Origin: CAIYRG01 sp036273455
GTDB lineage: Bacteria > Pseudomonadota > Alphaproteobacteria > Micropepsales > Micropepsaceae
Assembly (NCBI GenBank): GCA_036273455.1
Contig: DASUHP010000047.1
Location: 1-50,775, forward strand
DNA: 50,775 bases
Reading direction: 5' to 3'
Shown: in pieces, positions 17,355-27,103 of the stretch
How positions within the stretch are numbered: the first letter of the stretch is position 1
How the letters are laid out: each line of letters begins with the position of its first letter
The notes under the pieces: generated by a model
What the model saw: only the letters and a program-made list of their open reading frames with translations
Database searches by the model: none
Told to the model about the DNA's origin: nothing
Position numbers and translations under genes: made by a program

Positions 17355-18335
17355 TTAAAACCGCCAGGCGCCGATGCTGGGTTTCTCCGGTTCATCGGCT
17401 CCCGTCAGCGCCGTTGCAAAATCCTTTGCGTCAAATGGTTGCAGATCAGAGATGCCTTCGCCAACACCGACGAAGTGAATCGGCAAGCCGAAGCGGTGGG
17501 CCAGCGCGACCAGAATGCCACCCTTCGCGGTACCGTCGAGCTTCGTCATGATCAGGCCCGTGAGCGGCACCGCTTCGCTGAACGCTTCGACCTGTGAAAT
17601 GGCATTTTGCCCGGTGGTGGCATCAAGCACCAGGAGCACGGCGTGCGGCGCAGCAGGATCGAGTTTTTTCAGGACTCGCGCGATCTTCTGCAGTTCGGCC
17701 ATAAGGCCCGCTTTATTGTGCAACCTGCCGGCGGTATCGATGAGGAGAACATCGGCCCCCCCCGCCCGTGCTTCGGCGAAGGCATCGAACGCAAGCGCGG
17801 CCGCATCGGCGCCGGGTTCGCGCGCAAAAACCGGAACATGCGCCCGGTCTCCCCATATCTTCAGCTGATCAATGGCCGCTGCGCGAAAAGTATCGCCGGC
17901 GGCCATCCGGACCTTCCGGCCCTCGGCCGCCAATTTTGCCGCGAGCTTGCCGATGGTCGTGGTTTTCCCCGTGCCGTTGACGCCCGCAACCAGCACCGCA
18001 AAGGGTTTCTGCGCGGGATCAATGACAAATTTCCTCATCGAGGGTTGCAGGAATTTCGTGATGCTTTCTGCCAGCACTTTTTTCAGTTCGTGTGAGGAAA
18101 TTTCCATGTCGTAGCGCTTGGCGCCGACATCATCTGCCACTTCACGTGCGAGCGCCGTGCCAAGGTCGGCGCGGATCAGAGCATCCTCCAGCGTCCGGAT
18201 CGTATCCTCATCCAGCCGGATCTTCATCATGACGTCGTTCAGTCCGCCGGTGAGCTGTGTCGCGGTTCGGGCAAGACCGGCCTTCAGCCGGGCGAACATG
18301 CCCTGCCTGGGGGTGGAACTATCGCGATCGTTCAT
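17355..18335 (-). CDS. ftsY: Signal recognition particle receptor FtsY
   Basis: A 326-residue SRP GTPase that docks ribosome-nascent-chain complexes to SecYEG. The N domain (helical, about 10-100) precedes the G domain: G1 GVNGTGKTTTIGK (118-130), G2 region DTFRAAAIDQL, G3 LIDTAGR, and G4 TKLDGTAKGG. The acidic A domain of enteric FtsY is nearly absent; only a short N-terminal segment precedes the N domain, as in many alphaproteobacteria. The start is the ATG overlapping the mtaB stop by ATGA. A longer open frame upstream is out of keeping with the family. Confidence 0.95.
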   Translation of the reverse strand: MNDRDSSTPRQGMFARLKAGLARTATQLTGGLNDVMMKIRLDEDTIRTLEDALIRADLGTALAREVADDVGAKRYDMEISSHELKKVLAESITKFLQPSMRKFVIDPAQKPFAVLVAGVNGTGKTTTIGKLAAKLAAEGRKVRMAAGDTFRAAAIDQLKIWGDRAHVPVFAREPGADAAALAFDAFAEARAGGADVLLIDTAGRLHNKAGLMAELQKIARVLKKLDPAAPHAVLLVLDATTGQNAISQVEAFSEAVPLTGLIMTKLDGTAKGGILVALAHRFGLPIHFVGVGEGISDLQPFDAKDFATALTGADEPEKPSIGAWRF

Positions 18336-19615
18336 CCAACTGCCTGCGCTGTCACTTCCGCAGGACTTAGAACGCGCGCCCGCAACATCCGCCCATCGCT
18401 TCCGGTAATGGTCGCGAGCAAAATCGTGCCGGGCACGACATCGCCGGTGAAGCGAGCCCGTGCAAAACATGGAGTTCGGGCGATTCCGGCGTCTTCCACA
18501 AGAAGTTCCTGTTCGGATCCGACCAGACGCTCCAACCTGGATGCCAGCGCCAGTTCGCCTTTTGTCCTGAGGCGGAACGCGCGGTCTTTCACAATCGCGC
18601 GGTCAAGCTGCGGCATTCTTGCCGCGGGTGTCCCCTTGCGCGGACTGAACGGAAACACGTGCAGGTAAGACAGTCCGGCATCATCGACAAGTTGCAGCGT
18701 GTTCTCGAACATCGCTTCGGTTTCAGTCGGAAATCCGGCAATGAGATCGGCCCCAAAAGCGGCTTCCGCGCGCCGGCGGCGGACTTCGCTGCAAAACCGG
18801 ATGACGTCTTCGCGCGAATGGCGCCGTTTCATCCGCTTCAGGATCAAATTGTCTCCCGACTGCGCCGAGAGATGAAAATGCGGCATCAGACGAGGTTCGC
18901 CGCCGATCAGATCGAGCAGCAATTCGTCAACTTCGCCCGGATCAATTGACGATAGGCGAATCCGCGCCAGTTCCGGCACATGTTTCAACAAGCCGGCAAC
19001 CAGCGTGCCCAGCGTGACACGGCCCGGCAATCCATCGCCATAGGCGGTGAGATCGACTCCCGACAGCACGATCTCGCGAAAGCCGCTTGCGCAAAGCTGT
19101 CTGGCCTCGGCGACCACAGCGCCCAATCCGGCGCTGCGGGACGGGCCCCGCCCATAGGGAATGATGCAGAAGGTGCAGCGGTGATCGCAGCCATTCTGCA
19201 CCTGGATAACAGCGCGAGTCCGCGCTGAAAATCCGGTGACGAAATGCGGCGCCGTTTCCCTGATCGAACCGATATCATTGACGACGACGCGGGGCGCGCC
19301 GGCGAGAAAATCCCGGGTGTAGCTTCCCGGCTCGAGTTTCTCGCCATTGCCGATCACCAAATCGGCTTCCGGCATGCTGCCAAACCGTTCCGGTTCGATT
19401 TGCGCCGCACATCCGGTGACGATGATTTTTGCGCCGGGATTTTCGCGCCGCAATCTGCGCACCGTTTGGCGCGATTGCCGGACGGCTTCCGTCGTGACAG
19501 CACAAGTGTTGACAATGACCGCCCCGGTCAGTCCCGCTTCGGTTGCGCGCGCGCGAATGATTTCGGATTCATAAGCATTTAGCCGGCAGCCGAGAGTAAC
19601 AATTTGAATACTCAT
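18332..19615 (-). CDS. mtaB: tRNA t6A37 methylthiotransferase MtaB
   Basis: A 427-residue radical-SAM methylthiotransferase that converts t6A37 of tRNA to ms2t6A. The N-terminal MTTase domain has the three cluster cysteines Cys10, Cys38 and Cys69 (TLGC, NTCAV, TGCAAQ). The radical-SAM triad is Cys143-x3-Cys147-x2-Cys150 in NGCDHRCTFC. A C-terminal TRAM-like domain covers about 365-425. The start overlaps the dapF stop by ATGA; a longer upstream frame overlaps dapF and is a shadow. It is the second gene of the dapF-mtaB-ftsY-yciB operon. Confidence 0.94.
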   Translation of the reverse strand: MSIQIVTLGCRLNAYESEIIRARATEAGLTGAVIVNTCAVTTEAVRQSRQTVRRLRRENPGAKIIVTGCAAQIEPERFGSMPEADLVIGNGEKLEPGSYTRDFLAGAPRVVVNDIGSIRETAPHFVTGFSARTRAVIQVQNGCDHRCTFCIIPYGRGPSRSAGLGAVVAEARQLCASGFREIVLSGVDLTAYGDGLPGRVTLGTLVAGLLKHVPELARIRLSSIDPGEVDELLLDLIGGEPRLMPHFHLSAQSGDNLILKRMKRRHSREDVIRFCSEVRRRRAEAAFGADLIAGFPTETEAMFENTLQLVDDAGLSYLHVFPFSPRKGTPAARMPQLDRAIVKDRAFRLRTKGELALASRLERLVGSEQELLVEDAGIARTPCFARARFTGDVVPGTILLATITGSDGRMLRARVLSPAEVTAQAVG

Positions 19616-20463
19616 GGCTGATGCACGAGCGCGCCCAAATCCGCCTCGCCGGCGAAACTGAAACGCGCCGGTCCGGTCATCAGCACATGGCCGTCCGACT
19701 CTCGCCAGTCGATTTGCAGATCGCCACCGTCGAGCGTGACTGTCGCTTTGCGGCCAGTCACCCCGCGCGCAGCCGCTGCGACCGCCGCCGCGCATGCCCC
19801 CGTGCCACAGGCGAGCGTAACGCCGGCTCCGCGTTCCCAAACCCGCATCCGCAAATGGTCCTTGCCCGCTTGCGTCACGAACTCGACATTCGTGCGAGAG
19901 GGGAACCAGGGATGATTTTCGACCGCCGGGCCCAGCTCACGCAGCGGAACTGTCGCGGTATCGGTGACAAACAGAACGCAGTGCGGATTTCCCATCGAAA
20001 CCGCCGCTGCGCTTTGCAGATATTGTCCGTCAAAACCCGCAACCGGCAACACGAAGCTTGAGGTATCCACCGCCTGCGACATGGGGATTTCCCGCCAGTC
20101 CAGTTTCGGTGGTCCCATATCGACAGTGATTTCCGCCTCTCCGGCGGCAGAACAGGACAGCATTCCACCGGCGGTCGCGATGTCGATCCGGTCGGTTTCG
20201 TGTTCCGCCATCAGGAGCCAGGCCACACAGCGCGCGGCATTGCCGCAGGATTCAACCTCGCTGCCATCAGCATTGAAAATCCGCATGAAGGCCGCGACGC
20301 CATTTTGGGCTTTTTCCATCACGATCACCTGATCGCATCCGATACCACGTTTGCGGTCGGCGATGGCACGCGCCACAGCCGCATTCACCGGCACGGGAAA
20401 AACCCGGCCGTCGAACACGGCAAAATCATTGCCTAAACCATGCATTTTCAGGAACGATGTCAT
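19612..20463 (-). CDS. dapF: Diaminopimelate epimerase
   Basis: A 283-residue cofactor-free epimerase that interconverts LL- and meso-diaminopimelate for lysine and peptidoglycan. The two active-site cysteines are Cys73 in ESCGNAARC and Cys219 in LACGTGACAAA. The N-terminal KMHGLGNDF is typical and fixes the start at the ATG giving MTSFLKMHG. It is the first gene of a four-gene chain and is divergent from the prolyl oligopeptidase gene, 71 bases away. Confidence 0.96.
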   Translation of the reverse strand: MTSFLKMHGLGNDFAVFDGRVFPVPVNAAVARAIADRKRGIGCDQVIVMEKAQNGVAAFMRIFNADGSEVESCGNAARCVAWLLMAEHETDRIDIATAGGMLSCSAAGEAEITVDMGPPKLDWREIPMSQAVDTSSFVLPVAGFDGQYLQSAAAVSMGNPHCVLFVTDTATVPLRELGPAVENHPWFPSRTNVEFVTQAGKDHLRMRVWERGAGVTLACGTGACAAAVAAAARGVTGRKATVTLDGGDLQIDWRESDGHVLMTGPARFSFAGEADLGALVHQP

Positions 20464-20534
20464 CGGCGGTTTATAGTGCTGCGCGATCCGGCTTTCCAGC
20501 ATTAGCGCTGCTCCGGCGGCTGTTGAGAGATGCA

Positions 20535-22646
20535 ATGATATATCGGGCGATTTCGATCCTTGCGGTGCTGATTGTCGGCATCGCGTTAACAGGCGTTAAG
20601 GCAGTGGAGAGCGACGATCCCTTTCTGTGGCTTGAGGACATTCATGGCGCGCGGGCACTGGATTGGGTCAATGGCCAAAACCAGATCACCTTTGATGCGC
20701 TCAAGTCCGGTCCGGATTTCGCGCAGGATTACCAGGTCCTGCTGCAGATGCTGGATGCGGATGATCGTGTCCCTTACAGTCAGCTCCACGGCGATGTGGT
20801 GCTCAATTTCTGGCAGGACAAGGAGCATGTCCGCGGCATCTGGCGGCAGACCACGGTAACGTCCTTTGAGAGCGCGTCGCCGCAATGGGATATCCTGCTC
20901 GACGTTGACCGGCTTTCGGCCGACGAGGGGAAGAACTGGGTTTACAAGGGCGCAATCTGTTCCGCCGATCTTACGCGCTGTCTGCTGAAGCTGTCGCCGG
21001 ATGGAGGCGATACCGTAGTCCTGCGCGAATATGCGCCATTGGAGAAGCGTTTTGTCCCGAATGGTTTTTCGCTGGGCGAGGCGAAGGCCGAAGCCGCCTA
21101 TATCGACCCGGACACCATACTGTTCAGCACGGATTTTGGCGCAGGCACGCTGACCAAAGCCGGATATCCGCGCATCGTGAAGCTGTGGCGCCGTGGACAG
21201 AAGATCGATGAGGCAAAACCGGTATTTGAAGCAAAAACCGATGATGTGATCGCATCGCCTGCCGCTTATCACAGTCCGTACGGCGCCGAGGCCATGGTCA
21301 GCCGCGGCGTCGATTATTTTGAGACGGAATATTATTCCGTCACACCCGACGACGGCACGATTAAAATCCCCCTGCCGTTGTCGGCGGAAATACAGGGCGT
21401 CATGCACGCCGGCGCGCCTGACGAGCAATTGCTGGCAACTCTGCGCAGCGACTGGGCGCCACCCGGCCAGGGGAAAATTGCGCAGGGGTCGTTAATTGCC
21501 TTTCCGCTCAAGAGCTTTCTTGCCAAGAATCGATTGCCGCGCGTGGATGTCCTGTACACCCCGGGCACGCGAAGTTCGATTGAACGCGTCGCGATTGCAC
21601 GCGATGTGGTCTATGCCTCGATCTACAGCAATGTCACGGGCGCAATTCATGCCTTCCATCGCGATCCATCAGGCGCATGGCGCGATACCGAACTTGCTCT
21701 CCCGAAAGGCGGCTCCACGGACGTGATTTCCGCCAATGGATATGCACCCGGAGGGTATTTCAGCTTTGAAGATTTTCTCACCCCGGCGACGGTTTATGCC
21801 GAGCATGATGGCCAGCCCGCGGCGATCAAATCCGCGCCGGCACGTTTTGATGCGGCACCTTATGCTGCGTCGCAATATGAGGCGGTGTCCAAAGACGGCA
21901 CGCGCATTCCCTATTTCATCGTGCGGGCGAAGAACGCGAGCAGACCCGGTGCGATGCTGCTCTATGGTTATGGCGGTTTCGAGATTTCACAGACGCCGTT
22001 TTATTGGGCCAGCATGGGCCGCCTGTGGCTGTCGCGGGGCGGCGCTTACGCCGTTGCAAATATCCGCGGCGGCGGCGAATTTGGCCCGGCCTGGCATCAG
22101 GCGGCGCTGAAAGCCAATCGCCAGAAATCCTATGACGATTTCATCGCCGTCGCCGAAGACATGATCCGGCGCGGACTGACCACGCCCAATCAGCTTGGCA
22201 TCATGGGCGGATCCAATGGCGGACTGCTGGTCGGTGCTGTCGCGGTCGAGCGTCCCGATCTGTTCGGCGCGGTGGTCTGTCAGGTGCCGCTGCTCGACAT
22301 GATCCGCTACACCAAATTTGGCGCCGGAGCATCATGGATTGCCGAATATGGCGATCCGGATATCCCCGAAGAACGCGCGGCGATCTTGCGCTACTCGCCC
22401 TATCAAAATGTCCGCGCCGGCGTGAAATATCCGCCATTCCTGTTCCTCACTGCGACATCAGATGATCGCGTGACGCCGATCCATGCGCGCAAAATGGCGG
22501 CGAAACTGGAAGCGGATGGCAACGAGGTCCTATTCTTCGAGAACACCGAAGGCGGTCACGCGGCCGCCGCGGATCATGCGCAGCAGGCTGAAATGAACGC
22601 GCTCACAATGGTCTATTTGCGCCAGAAACTGATGCCGGGCGGGTGA
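20535..22646 (+). CDS. Prolyl oligopeptidase family serine peptidase, exported
   Basis: A 703-residue S9A-type peptidase. The start chosen gives a clear signal sequence (hydrophobic 5-20). The beta-propeller precedes the hydrolase domain, which opens near LLYGYGGFEIS. The catalytic triad is Ser560 in GGSNGG, Asp643/Asp644 in TSDDRV, and His675 in GGHAAA. NIRGGGEFG is another S9A hallmark. It probably cleaves short proline-containing peptides in the periplasm. An in-frame start 26 codons earlier would overlap the dapF start; GAGAG before the chosen ATG supports the shorter form. It stands alone, ending two bases before a convergent small gene. Confidence 0.92.
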   Translation: MIYRAISILAVLIVGIALTGVKAVESDDPFLWLEDIHGARALDWVNGQNQITFDALKSGPDFAQDYQVLLQMLDADDRVPYSQLHGDVVLNFWQDKEHVRGIWRQTTVTSFESASPQWDILLDVDRLSADEGKNWVYKGAICSADLTRCLLKLSPDGGDTVVLREYAPLEKRFVPNGFSLGEAKAEAAYIDPDTILFSTDFGAGTLTKAGYPRIVKLWRRGQKIDEAKPVFEAKTDDVIASPAAYHSPYGAEAMVSRGVDYFETEYYSVTPDDGTIKIPLPLSAEIQGVMHAGAPDEQLLATLRSDWAPPGQGKIAQGSLIAFPLKSFLAKNRLPRVDVLYTPGTRSSIERVAIARDVVYASIYSNVTGAIHAFHRDPSGAWRDTELALPKGGSTDVISANGYAPGGYFSFEDFLTPATVYAEHDGQPAAIKSAPARFDAAPYAASQYEAVSKDGTRIPYFIVRAKNASRPGAMLLYGYGGFEISQTPFYWASMGRLWLSRGGAYAVANIRGGGEFGPAWHQAALKANRQKSYDDFIAVAEDMIRRGLTTPNQLGIMGGSNGGLLVGAVAVERPDLFGAVVCQVPLLDMIRYTKFGAGASWIAEYGDPDIPEERAAILRYSPYQNVRAGVKYPPFLFLTATSDDRVTPIHARKMAAKLEADGNEVLFFENTEGGHAAAADHAQQAEMNALTMVYLRQKLMPGG

Positions 22647-22648
22647 GT

Positions 22649-23095
22649 TCAGCCGAAGTTCAGCGTATTGATGGTCCGGTTGGGGACATCGGTCATCGTG
22701 AGATCGATCAACGCGCCGGTATCGGGGACATTGACGACGGTTTCGGGGCTGCGCACAGCGCCGGCGACAAAGGCGACGACACGGTAACTACCAGGGTGCA
22801 GGCGGAATTGTACTGCGGGGCCATCGCAGGCAAGCGTCGCGACGGGCATGCCGCTCATATCCGATACCATGACGACTTGATCGCTGCGATAGGGGCCGAA
22901 CTGGTCGCTGACCTGGACTAGCAGCGGTACACCGGGATCATCGGGTGAACCGCGGCCAATACAGCCGAGGAAATTGTTTTGCGGCGGCACGGCCCAGTTG
23001 CCGCTTTGCGCCGACGCTGGCGCAGCAGCATTCAAAGCGAAGATGATTCCGGCCGCGGCCAAGACTGCAAAACCGAAGATGTTTGCGGGCTGCAT
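22649..23095 (-). CDS. Small secreted two-cysteine protein (paralogue of 29576-29992)
   Basis: A 148-residue exported protein: signal peptide of about 29 residues ending APASAQ, then a beta-rich domain. The C-terminal part CDGPAVQFRLHPGSYRVV followed by VAGA and VNVP resembles a carboxypeptidase-regulatory or Ig-like fold. The mature protein has exactly two Cys, in GCIG and ACDG, likely a disulfide. The same layout and motifs appear in the gene at 29576-29992. No function is known to me. It converges with the prolyl oligopeptidase gene. Confidence 0.75.
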   Translation of the reverse strand: MQPANIFGFAVLAAAGIIFALNAAAPASAQSGNWAVPPQNNFLGCIGRGSPDDPGVPLLVQVSDQFGPYRSDQVVMVSDMSGMPVATLACDGPAVQFRLHPGSYRVVAFVAGAVRSPETVVNVPDTGALIDLTMTDVPNRTINTLNFG

Positions 23096-23146
23096 GTCCG
23101 GAAAACGGGTACGAAACCAAGCCGTTCCGGACTCAGGAAATGGTGT

Positions 23147-24079
23147 TCAGTCGAACAGGCTGGAGACTGATTTCTCGTTGGCGATCCGATAAATCGCTTC
23201 GCCCAGGAGACCGGCAATCGAGATTCGCCGGATGTTCGGGCATTTGCGGATGTCTTCGGTCGCAGCGATGGAATCGGTAACGACGAGCGATTTGAGCCTG
23301 GAATCCCGGATGCGCGCCACTGCGCCGCCCGACAACACCCCATGCGTGGCATACGCGTAAACCGCCTTTGCGCCCTTCTCGAGCAATGCATCGGCGGCAT
23401 TGCAGATCGTCCCACCGGAATCGACGATATCGTCCACCAGCAAGCAGACCCGGCCCGAAACATCGCCGATGATATTCATGACTTCGGATTCGCCCGCGCG
23501 CTCGCGGCGCTTGTCGACAATGGCAAGATCGGCTCCCAGCCGTTTTGCCAGGCCGCGTGCCCGCACCACACCGCCGACATCGGGTGACACGACCATCAAT
23601 TGCTCATTGTCGAGATAATCGCGAATGTCGCGCACCATCTCGGGTTGTCCGTAGAGATTGTCGGTCGGGATGTCGAAGAAGCCCTGGATCTGCCCGGCGT
23701 GCAAATCGACCGTGAGAATCCGGGATGCACCCGCCTGGGTGATCAGATTGGCCACCAGCTTGGCGGAAATTGGGGTGCGCGGTCCAGGTTTGCGGTCCTG
23801 CCGCGCGTAACCGAAATAGGGAATCACCGCCGTGATACGCTTGGCGCTGGAACGCCGAAGCGCATCGATGATGATCAGCAATTCCATCAGATGATCATTG
23901 GCCGGAAAGCTGGTCGACTGGATAACGAACATGTCCTCGCCGCGGACGTTCTCCTCGATTTCGACGAACACTTCCATATCGGCGAAGCGGCGCACCAGCG
24001 CCTGGGTAAACGGAACGTGCAGGTATTGACCGATCGCTTCGGCGAGCGGGCGATTGCTGTTGCCGGCCAGCAGCTTCAT
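23147..24079 (-). CDS. prs: Ribose-phosphate pyrophosphokinase
   Basis: A 310-residue PRPP synthetase, which transfers pyrophosphate from ATP to ribose-5-phosphate. Hallmarks are FVIQSTSFPANDHLMELLI, YFGYARQDRK, VDLHAGQIQGFFDIP, and the PRPP/ribose-phosphate loop LLVDDIVDSGGT. PRPP feeds purine, pyrimidine, NAD, His and Trp synthesis, and is used by the apt enzyme elsewhere in this window. It is a stand-alone minus-strand gene, 108 bases downstream of pgeF. Confidence 0.96.
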   Translation of the reverse strand: MKLLAGNSNRPLAEAIGQYLHVPFTQALVRRFADMEVFVEIEENVRGEDMFVIQSTSFPANDHLMELLIIIDALRRSSAKRITAVIPYFGYARQDRKPGPRTPISAKLVANLITQAGASRILTVDLHAGQIQGFFDIPTDNLYGQPEMVRDIRDYLDNEQLMVVSPDVGGVVRARGLAKRLGADLAIVDKRRERAGESEVMNIIGDVSGRVCLLVDDIVDSGGTICNAADALLEKGAKAVYAYATHGVLSGGAVARIRDSRLKSLVVTDSIAATEDIRKCPNIRRISIAGLLGEAIYRIANEKSVSSLFD

Positions 24080-24187
24080 TCAGCGTACCTGCGGGTTGCG
24101 TGAGACCGGAAGCTTTTAGCAAGGCACATCAGGGGCGTAAACCTCAGGCCGGCGGGCAATAGAGTGTTGTCAACAATGGAAATCGCG

Positions 24188-24955
24188 TTAACCGGAAAGA
24201 GCTATGACGGACAATTGCCGGCCGTAATCCCGCTCCTTGCGGTGCGTGGTGCGCCGGTAGGAAAAGAAGTCCTGTTCTTCGGCATAAGTGCAGCGGCCCA
24301 CCACATCGACGTTGCGGGCGCCGGCGCGCGTCAGGCGGTGCGCGACATAGGCAGGCAGGTCGAAATGCCACTGTGCCGCGGGGCCCGGCCGCCGGAAAAA
24401 CCGCCCATTCTCTGCGTCCGCTGCGACAAATCGCGCATGAAATTCCGGTCCGACCTCATAGGCGGCCTGGCCGATACACGGGCCGACGGCAGCCTGGACC
24501 CGGGATGTCTCCGCACCAAGGCGTGCCATGGCCGCAAGCACAGATTCGACAATCCCTGAGAACGCGCCCTGCCACCCGGCATGTGCGGCGCCGATGACTT
24601 TTGCCTGCGCATCGAACAGCAGCACGGGCGCGCAGTCCGCGGTCAATATGCCAAGTGCGACTCCGGGAATCTGCGTCACCATGCCGTCGGCTTTGGGATT
24701 GGCGCTGATATCCCATGGTTCATCGACCGCAATCGCTTCAGCGCTGTGCACCTGATAGAGCGTCACCAGCCTGGAACCGGCGCCAAGCGCTGCAATCGCA
24801 CGCTTTCGATTTTCCATCACGGCATCGCGCTCATCACCCGATCCCGGGCCGCAATTCAGCGACGCATAGATTCCGGTGGACACGCCGCCGCGGCGGCCAA
24901 AAAATCCATGCGCCACACCCGGCAGCGCCAGCAATTTTGAGGTGATTTTCAGCAT
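24188..24955 (-). CDS. pgeF: Laccase-domain purine nucleosidase/PgeF family protein
   Basis: A 255-residue protein of the YfiH/LACC1 family. Members act on adenosine, inosine and methylthioadenosine (phosphorylase/deaminase activity); E. coli PgeF is reported to edit L-Ser from the peptidoglycan peptide. The metal and active-site residues are visible: YQVHSA, ILTADCAPVLL, and AAHAGWQGA. The gene overlaps the end of midA by seven bases and follows lgt-midA, a common gene order. Which activity operates here cannot be judged from sequence. Confidence 0.9.
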   Translation of the reverse strand: MLKITSKLLALPGVAHGFFGRRGGVSTGIYASLNCGPGSGDERDAVMENRKRAIAALGAGSRLVTLYQVHSAEAIAVDEPWDISANPKADGMVTQIPGVALGILTADCAPVLLFDAQAKVIGAAHAGWQGAFSGIVESVLAAMARLGAETSRVQAAVGPCIGQAAYEVGPEFHARFVAADAENGRFFRRPGPAAQWHFDLPAYVAHRLTRAGARNVDVVGRCTYAEEQDFFSYRRTTHRKERDYGRQLSVIALSG

Positions 24956-26025
24956 TCGATGAATCCGGGCGGTGGAGGCGGCGAATCCGGCGCGGTGATG
25001 GCCAGCATCTTGAACAATTGTCCCATCTGCGTGTCGCCGATCAGGCGCTCAACGCCCGAATCGATCATCTGAGCATAGGCCGGCGCGTTGCGTTTGAGCA
25101 TTTCGCTGCGCTGACGGATGCCGAGCGCGGTGAGAAACCGGCCCTGCGTCACCGGACCAAAGACAGTCGCGTTTTGCGCATTGGCTGCACCGGCCAGAAC
25201 TTCGAAATCGACATGGAACGTCAGATCGGCATCGCCCGGTTGCGCCAGCGGATCCGCGAATTGGTGCTGTCGCACGGCCTGAAATGTATCGGCGAAGCCG
25301 GACCGCATATGTCCGTAATCGGCGATCAGGGCGGTGCCTCCCGCATGCACAATGCGCGCCGCAATGGCTCCGGCAATCCGCTTTGCATCGGCGGAGAATT
25401 CGAAAACCGCACCATCCCTTGCATCACTCAGCCGCGCCGGCACCAGCTCCCGAACCCGCGGTTCCGGATAATGCACGAACTGGAACCGGTCCTGATCGAG
25501 AGCGATCTTGCGCTCGTGCCAGCGGCCATCGCGATGAATGAATTGACGTACCGGGAGAGCATCGAAGAATTCATTTGCCATGATGAAAGCCGGCGCGTCG
25601 GCAGGCACATTGGTCAAATCGCTATGCCACGTCACGGGGAAGTCAGCCAATGTGTGGCGCTGATGCTCGGCCAGCACCGGACTGACTTCGATCAGATCGA
25701 TCATTGCAGAGTCGAGGAATTGTGGACGAATACGGGCCGCCCGCAACATGTCCGCCATCAGCGTGCCGCGGCCCGGACCAAGCTCGACCAGATGAAAGCG
25801 GCGGGGTCTGCCGTGGTCTTCCCATAATTGGACAAAAAACAGCCCGATCAGCTCGCCGAAGATCTGGCTGATTTCCGGCGCCGTGATGAAATCGCCGGAT
25901 ATGGGATTACGGCGGACGTAATAGCCGAATTCCGGATCGATCAGCGCCAGCCGCATGAATTCGCCGACGCTGATCGGTCCCTGCGCTGCGATAACCCGGC
26001 GGATTTCGCGCGCGCAGGCGGTCAC
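24949..26025 (-). CDS. SAM-dependent methyltransferase, MidA/NDUFAF7 family
   Basis: A 358-residue class I methyltransferase. The SAM-binding motif is VELGPGRGTLMADML, preceded by the conserved N-terminal block GDFITAPEISQIFGELIG; FIMANEFFDALPV follows. The mitochondrial homologue NDUFAF7 methylates an arginine of complex I; the bacterial target is not firmly known. The start is a GTG overlapping the lgt stop by GTGA; a longer frame upstream lies in lgt and is not conserved. It is co-transcribed with lgt and pgeF. Confidence 0.9.
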   Translation of the reverse strand: MTACAREIRRVIAAQGPISVGEFMRLALIDPEFGYYVRRNPISGDFITAPEISQIFGELIGLFFVQLWEDHGRPRRFHLVELGPGRGTLMADMLRAARIRPQFLDSAMIDLIEVSPVLAEHQRHTLADFPVTWHSDLTNVPADAPAFIMANEFFDALPVRQFIHRDGRWHERKIALDQDRFQFVHYPEPRVRELVPARLSDARDGAVFEFSADAKRIAGAIAARIVHAGGTALIADYGHMRSGFADTFQAVRQHQFADPLAQPGDADLTFHVDFEVLAGAANAQNATVFGPVTQGRFLTALGIRQRSEMLKRNAPAYAQMIDSGVERLIGDTQMGQLFKMLAITAPDSPPPPPGFIEC

Positions 26026-26945
26026 GTGGTGACTTTTTTGGGCTGCCCGCTTCCGCTCGCGGCCTGGGTCCGCTGACGATAGGCGTACCAGAACAGCAAT
26101 GCGGCGCCGATCCACATTGGAAGGCTCAGCGCCTGTCCCATGCTGAACCAGCCGTAAATTTTTGACTCCGAGTCACGGAAGAATTCACCGACGAAGCGGA
26201 ATATCCCGTAGAAAGTGAGAAACCACGCAATCACCGCGCCGGGCCGGCGATGTACCTGGCCCCTGACGACCAAAAAATAGAGACCCAGGAACAGCAGCAC
26301 GCCTTCCATGCCCGCTTCGTAAAGCTGGCTCGGATGGCGCGGTACGCCGGGCGGGAACGCATTGGGAAACACCATGGCCCAGGGCGCGTCCGTGATCTTT
26401 CCCCACAACTCACCATTGATGAAATTCGCGACTCGGCCGAAGAACAGCCCTATGGGGGTTGCGGCTGCGATCAGATCGGCAATCGACATCAGGCGCAAAT
26501 TGCGGCTGCGGCAGAACAAAACGATGGCAATGACCACGCCGATCAGGCCGCCGTGAAAGGACATCCCGCCTTCCCAGGCGGCGACGATCTTCACCGGATC
26601 GCTGAAATAGGCTTCCGGGAGACCGCCACAGGCGGGCGCTCCGTGGCCGGCAAATCCGCAATAGAGCATGCCGTAGAGCAGCACATAGCCAAGCCGGCCG
26701 CCAATGATGACGCCGAGCGTCACCCACACGAAGAGATCGCCGATGTCGTCCGCCGTCGCCGGTGGTCTGCCATTGAACGGCGCACCCGCCCACAAGTACT
26801 TCTGCAGCAGCAGATGGACGACATAGGCCCAGCCGAGCAAAAGACCAGCAATATAGGACAGGGCGTACCAGCGAATACTGATAGGCCCCCAAAGATGAAT
26901 GAGAACCGGGTCGATATTCGGGTAAGGGATAACCGCTTCGATCAT
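26022..26945 (-). CDS. lgt: Prolipoprotein diacylglyceryl transferase
   Basis: A 307-residue membrane enzyme with about seven helices that attaches diacylglycerol to the lipobox Cys of prelipoproteins. Signature GRVANFINGELWG is present, as are GRLGYVLLYG, MSFHGGLIG with the conserved His, and RHPSQLYEAG. It is the first gene of the lgt-midA-pgeF chain, and the start of the next gene overlaps its stop. Confidence 0.95.
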   Translation of the reverse strand: MIEAVIPYPNIDPVLIHLWGPISIRWYALSYIAGLLLGWAYVVHLLLQKYLWAGAPFNGRPPATADDIGDLFVWVTLGVIIGGRLGYVLLYGMLYCGFAGHGAPACGGLPEAYFSDPVKIVAAWEGGMSFHGGLIGVVIAIVLFCRSRNLRLMSIADLIAAATPIGLFFGRVANFINGELWGKITDAPWAMVFPNAFPPGVPRHPSQLYEAGMEGVLLFLGLYFLVVRGQVHRRPGAVIAWFLTFYGIFRFVGEFFRDSESKIYGWFSMGQALSLPMWIGAALLFWYAYRQRTQAASGSGQPKKVTT

Positions 26946-27103
26946 ATTACTGCATGGTTTAAAGGCGGTTCTAGCTCGCCCGCCCGAACCCGCCCTGTCA
27001 ATACAGGACGACGCCGTAACATTTGAACATTTCGTGCCTTTAACCAGAACATAGGCGGCTTGTGCTAAGGTCCATCAGGGCGCATAGGAACACAGTTCGA
27101 GAG

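Noticed and set aside
20586..20599. CtrA-like TTAA-N6-TTAA
   Set aside because: Spacing is six rather than seven and it lies inside the signal-peptide coding region of the prolyl oligopeptidase gene.
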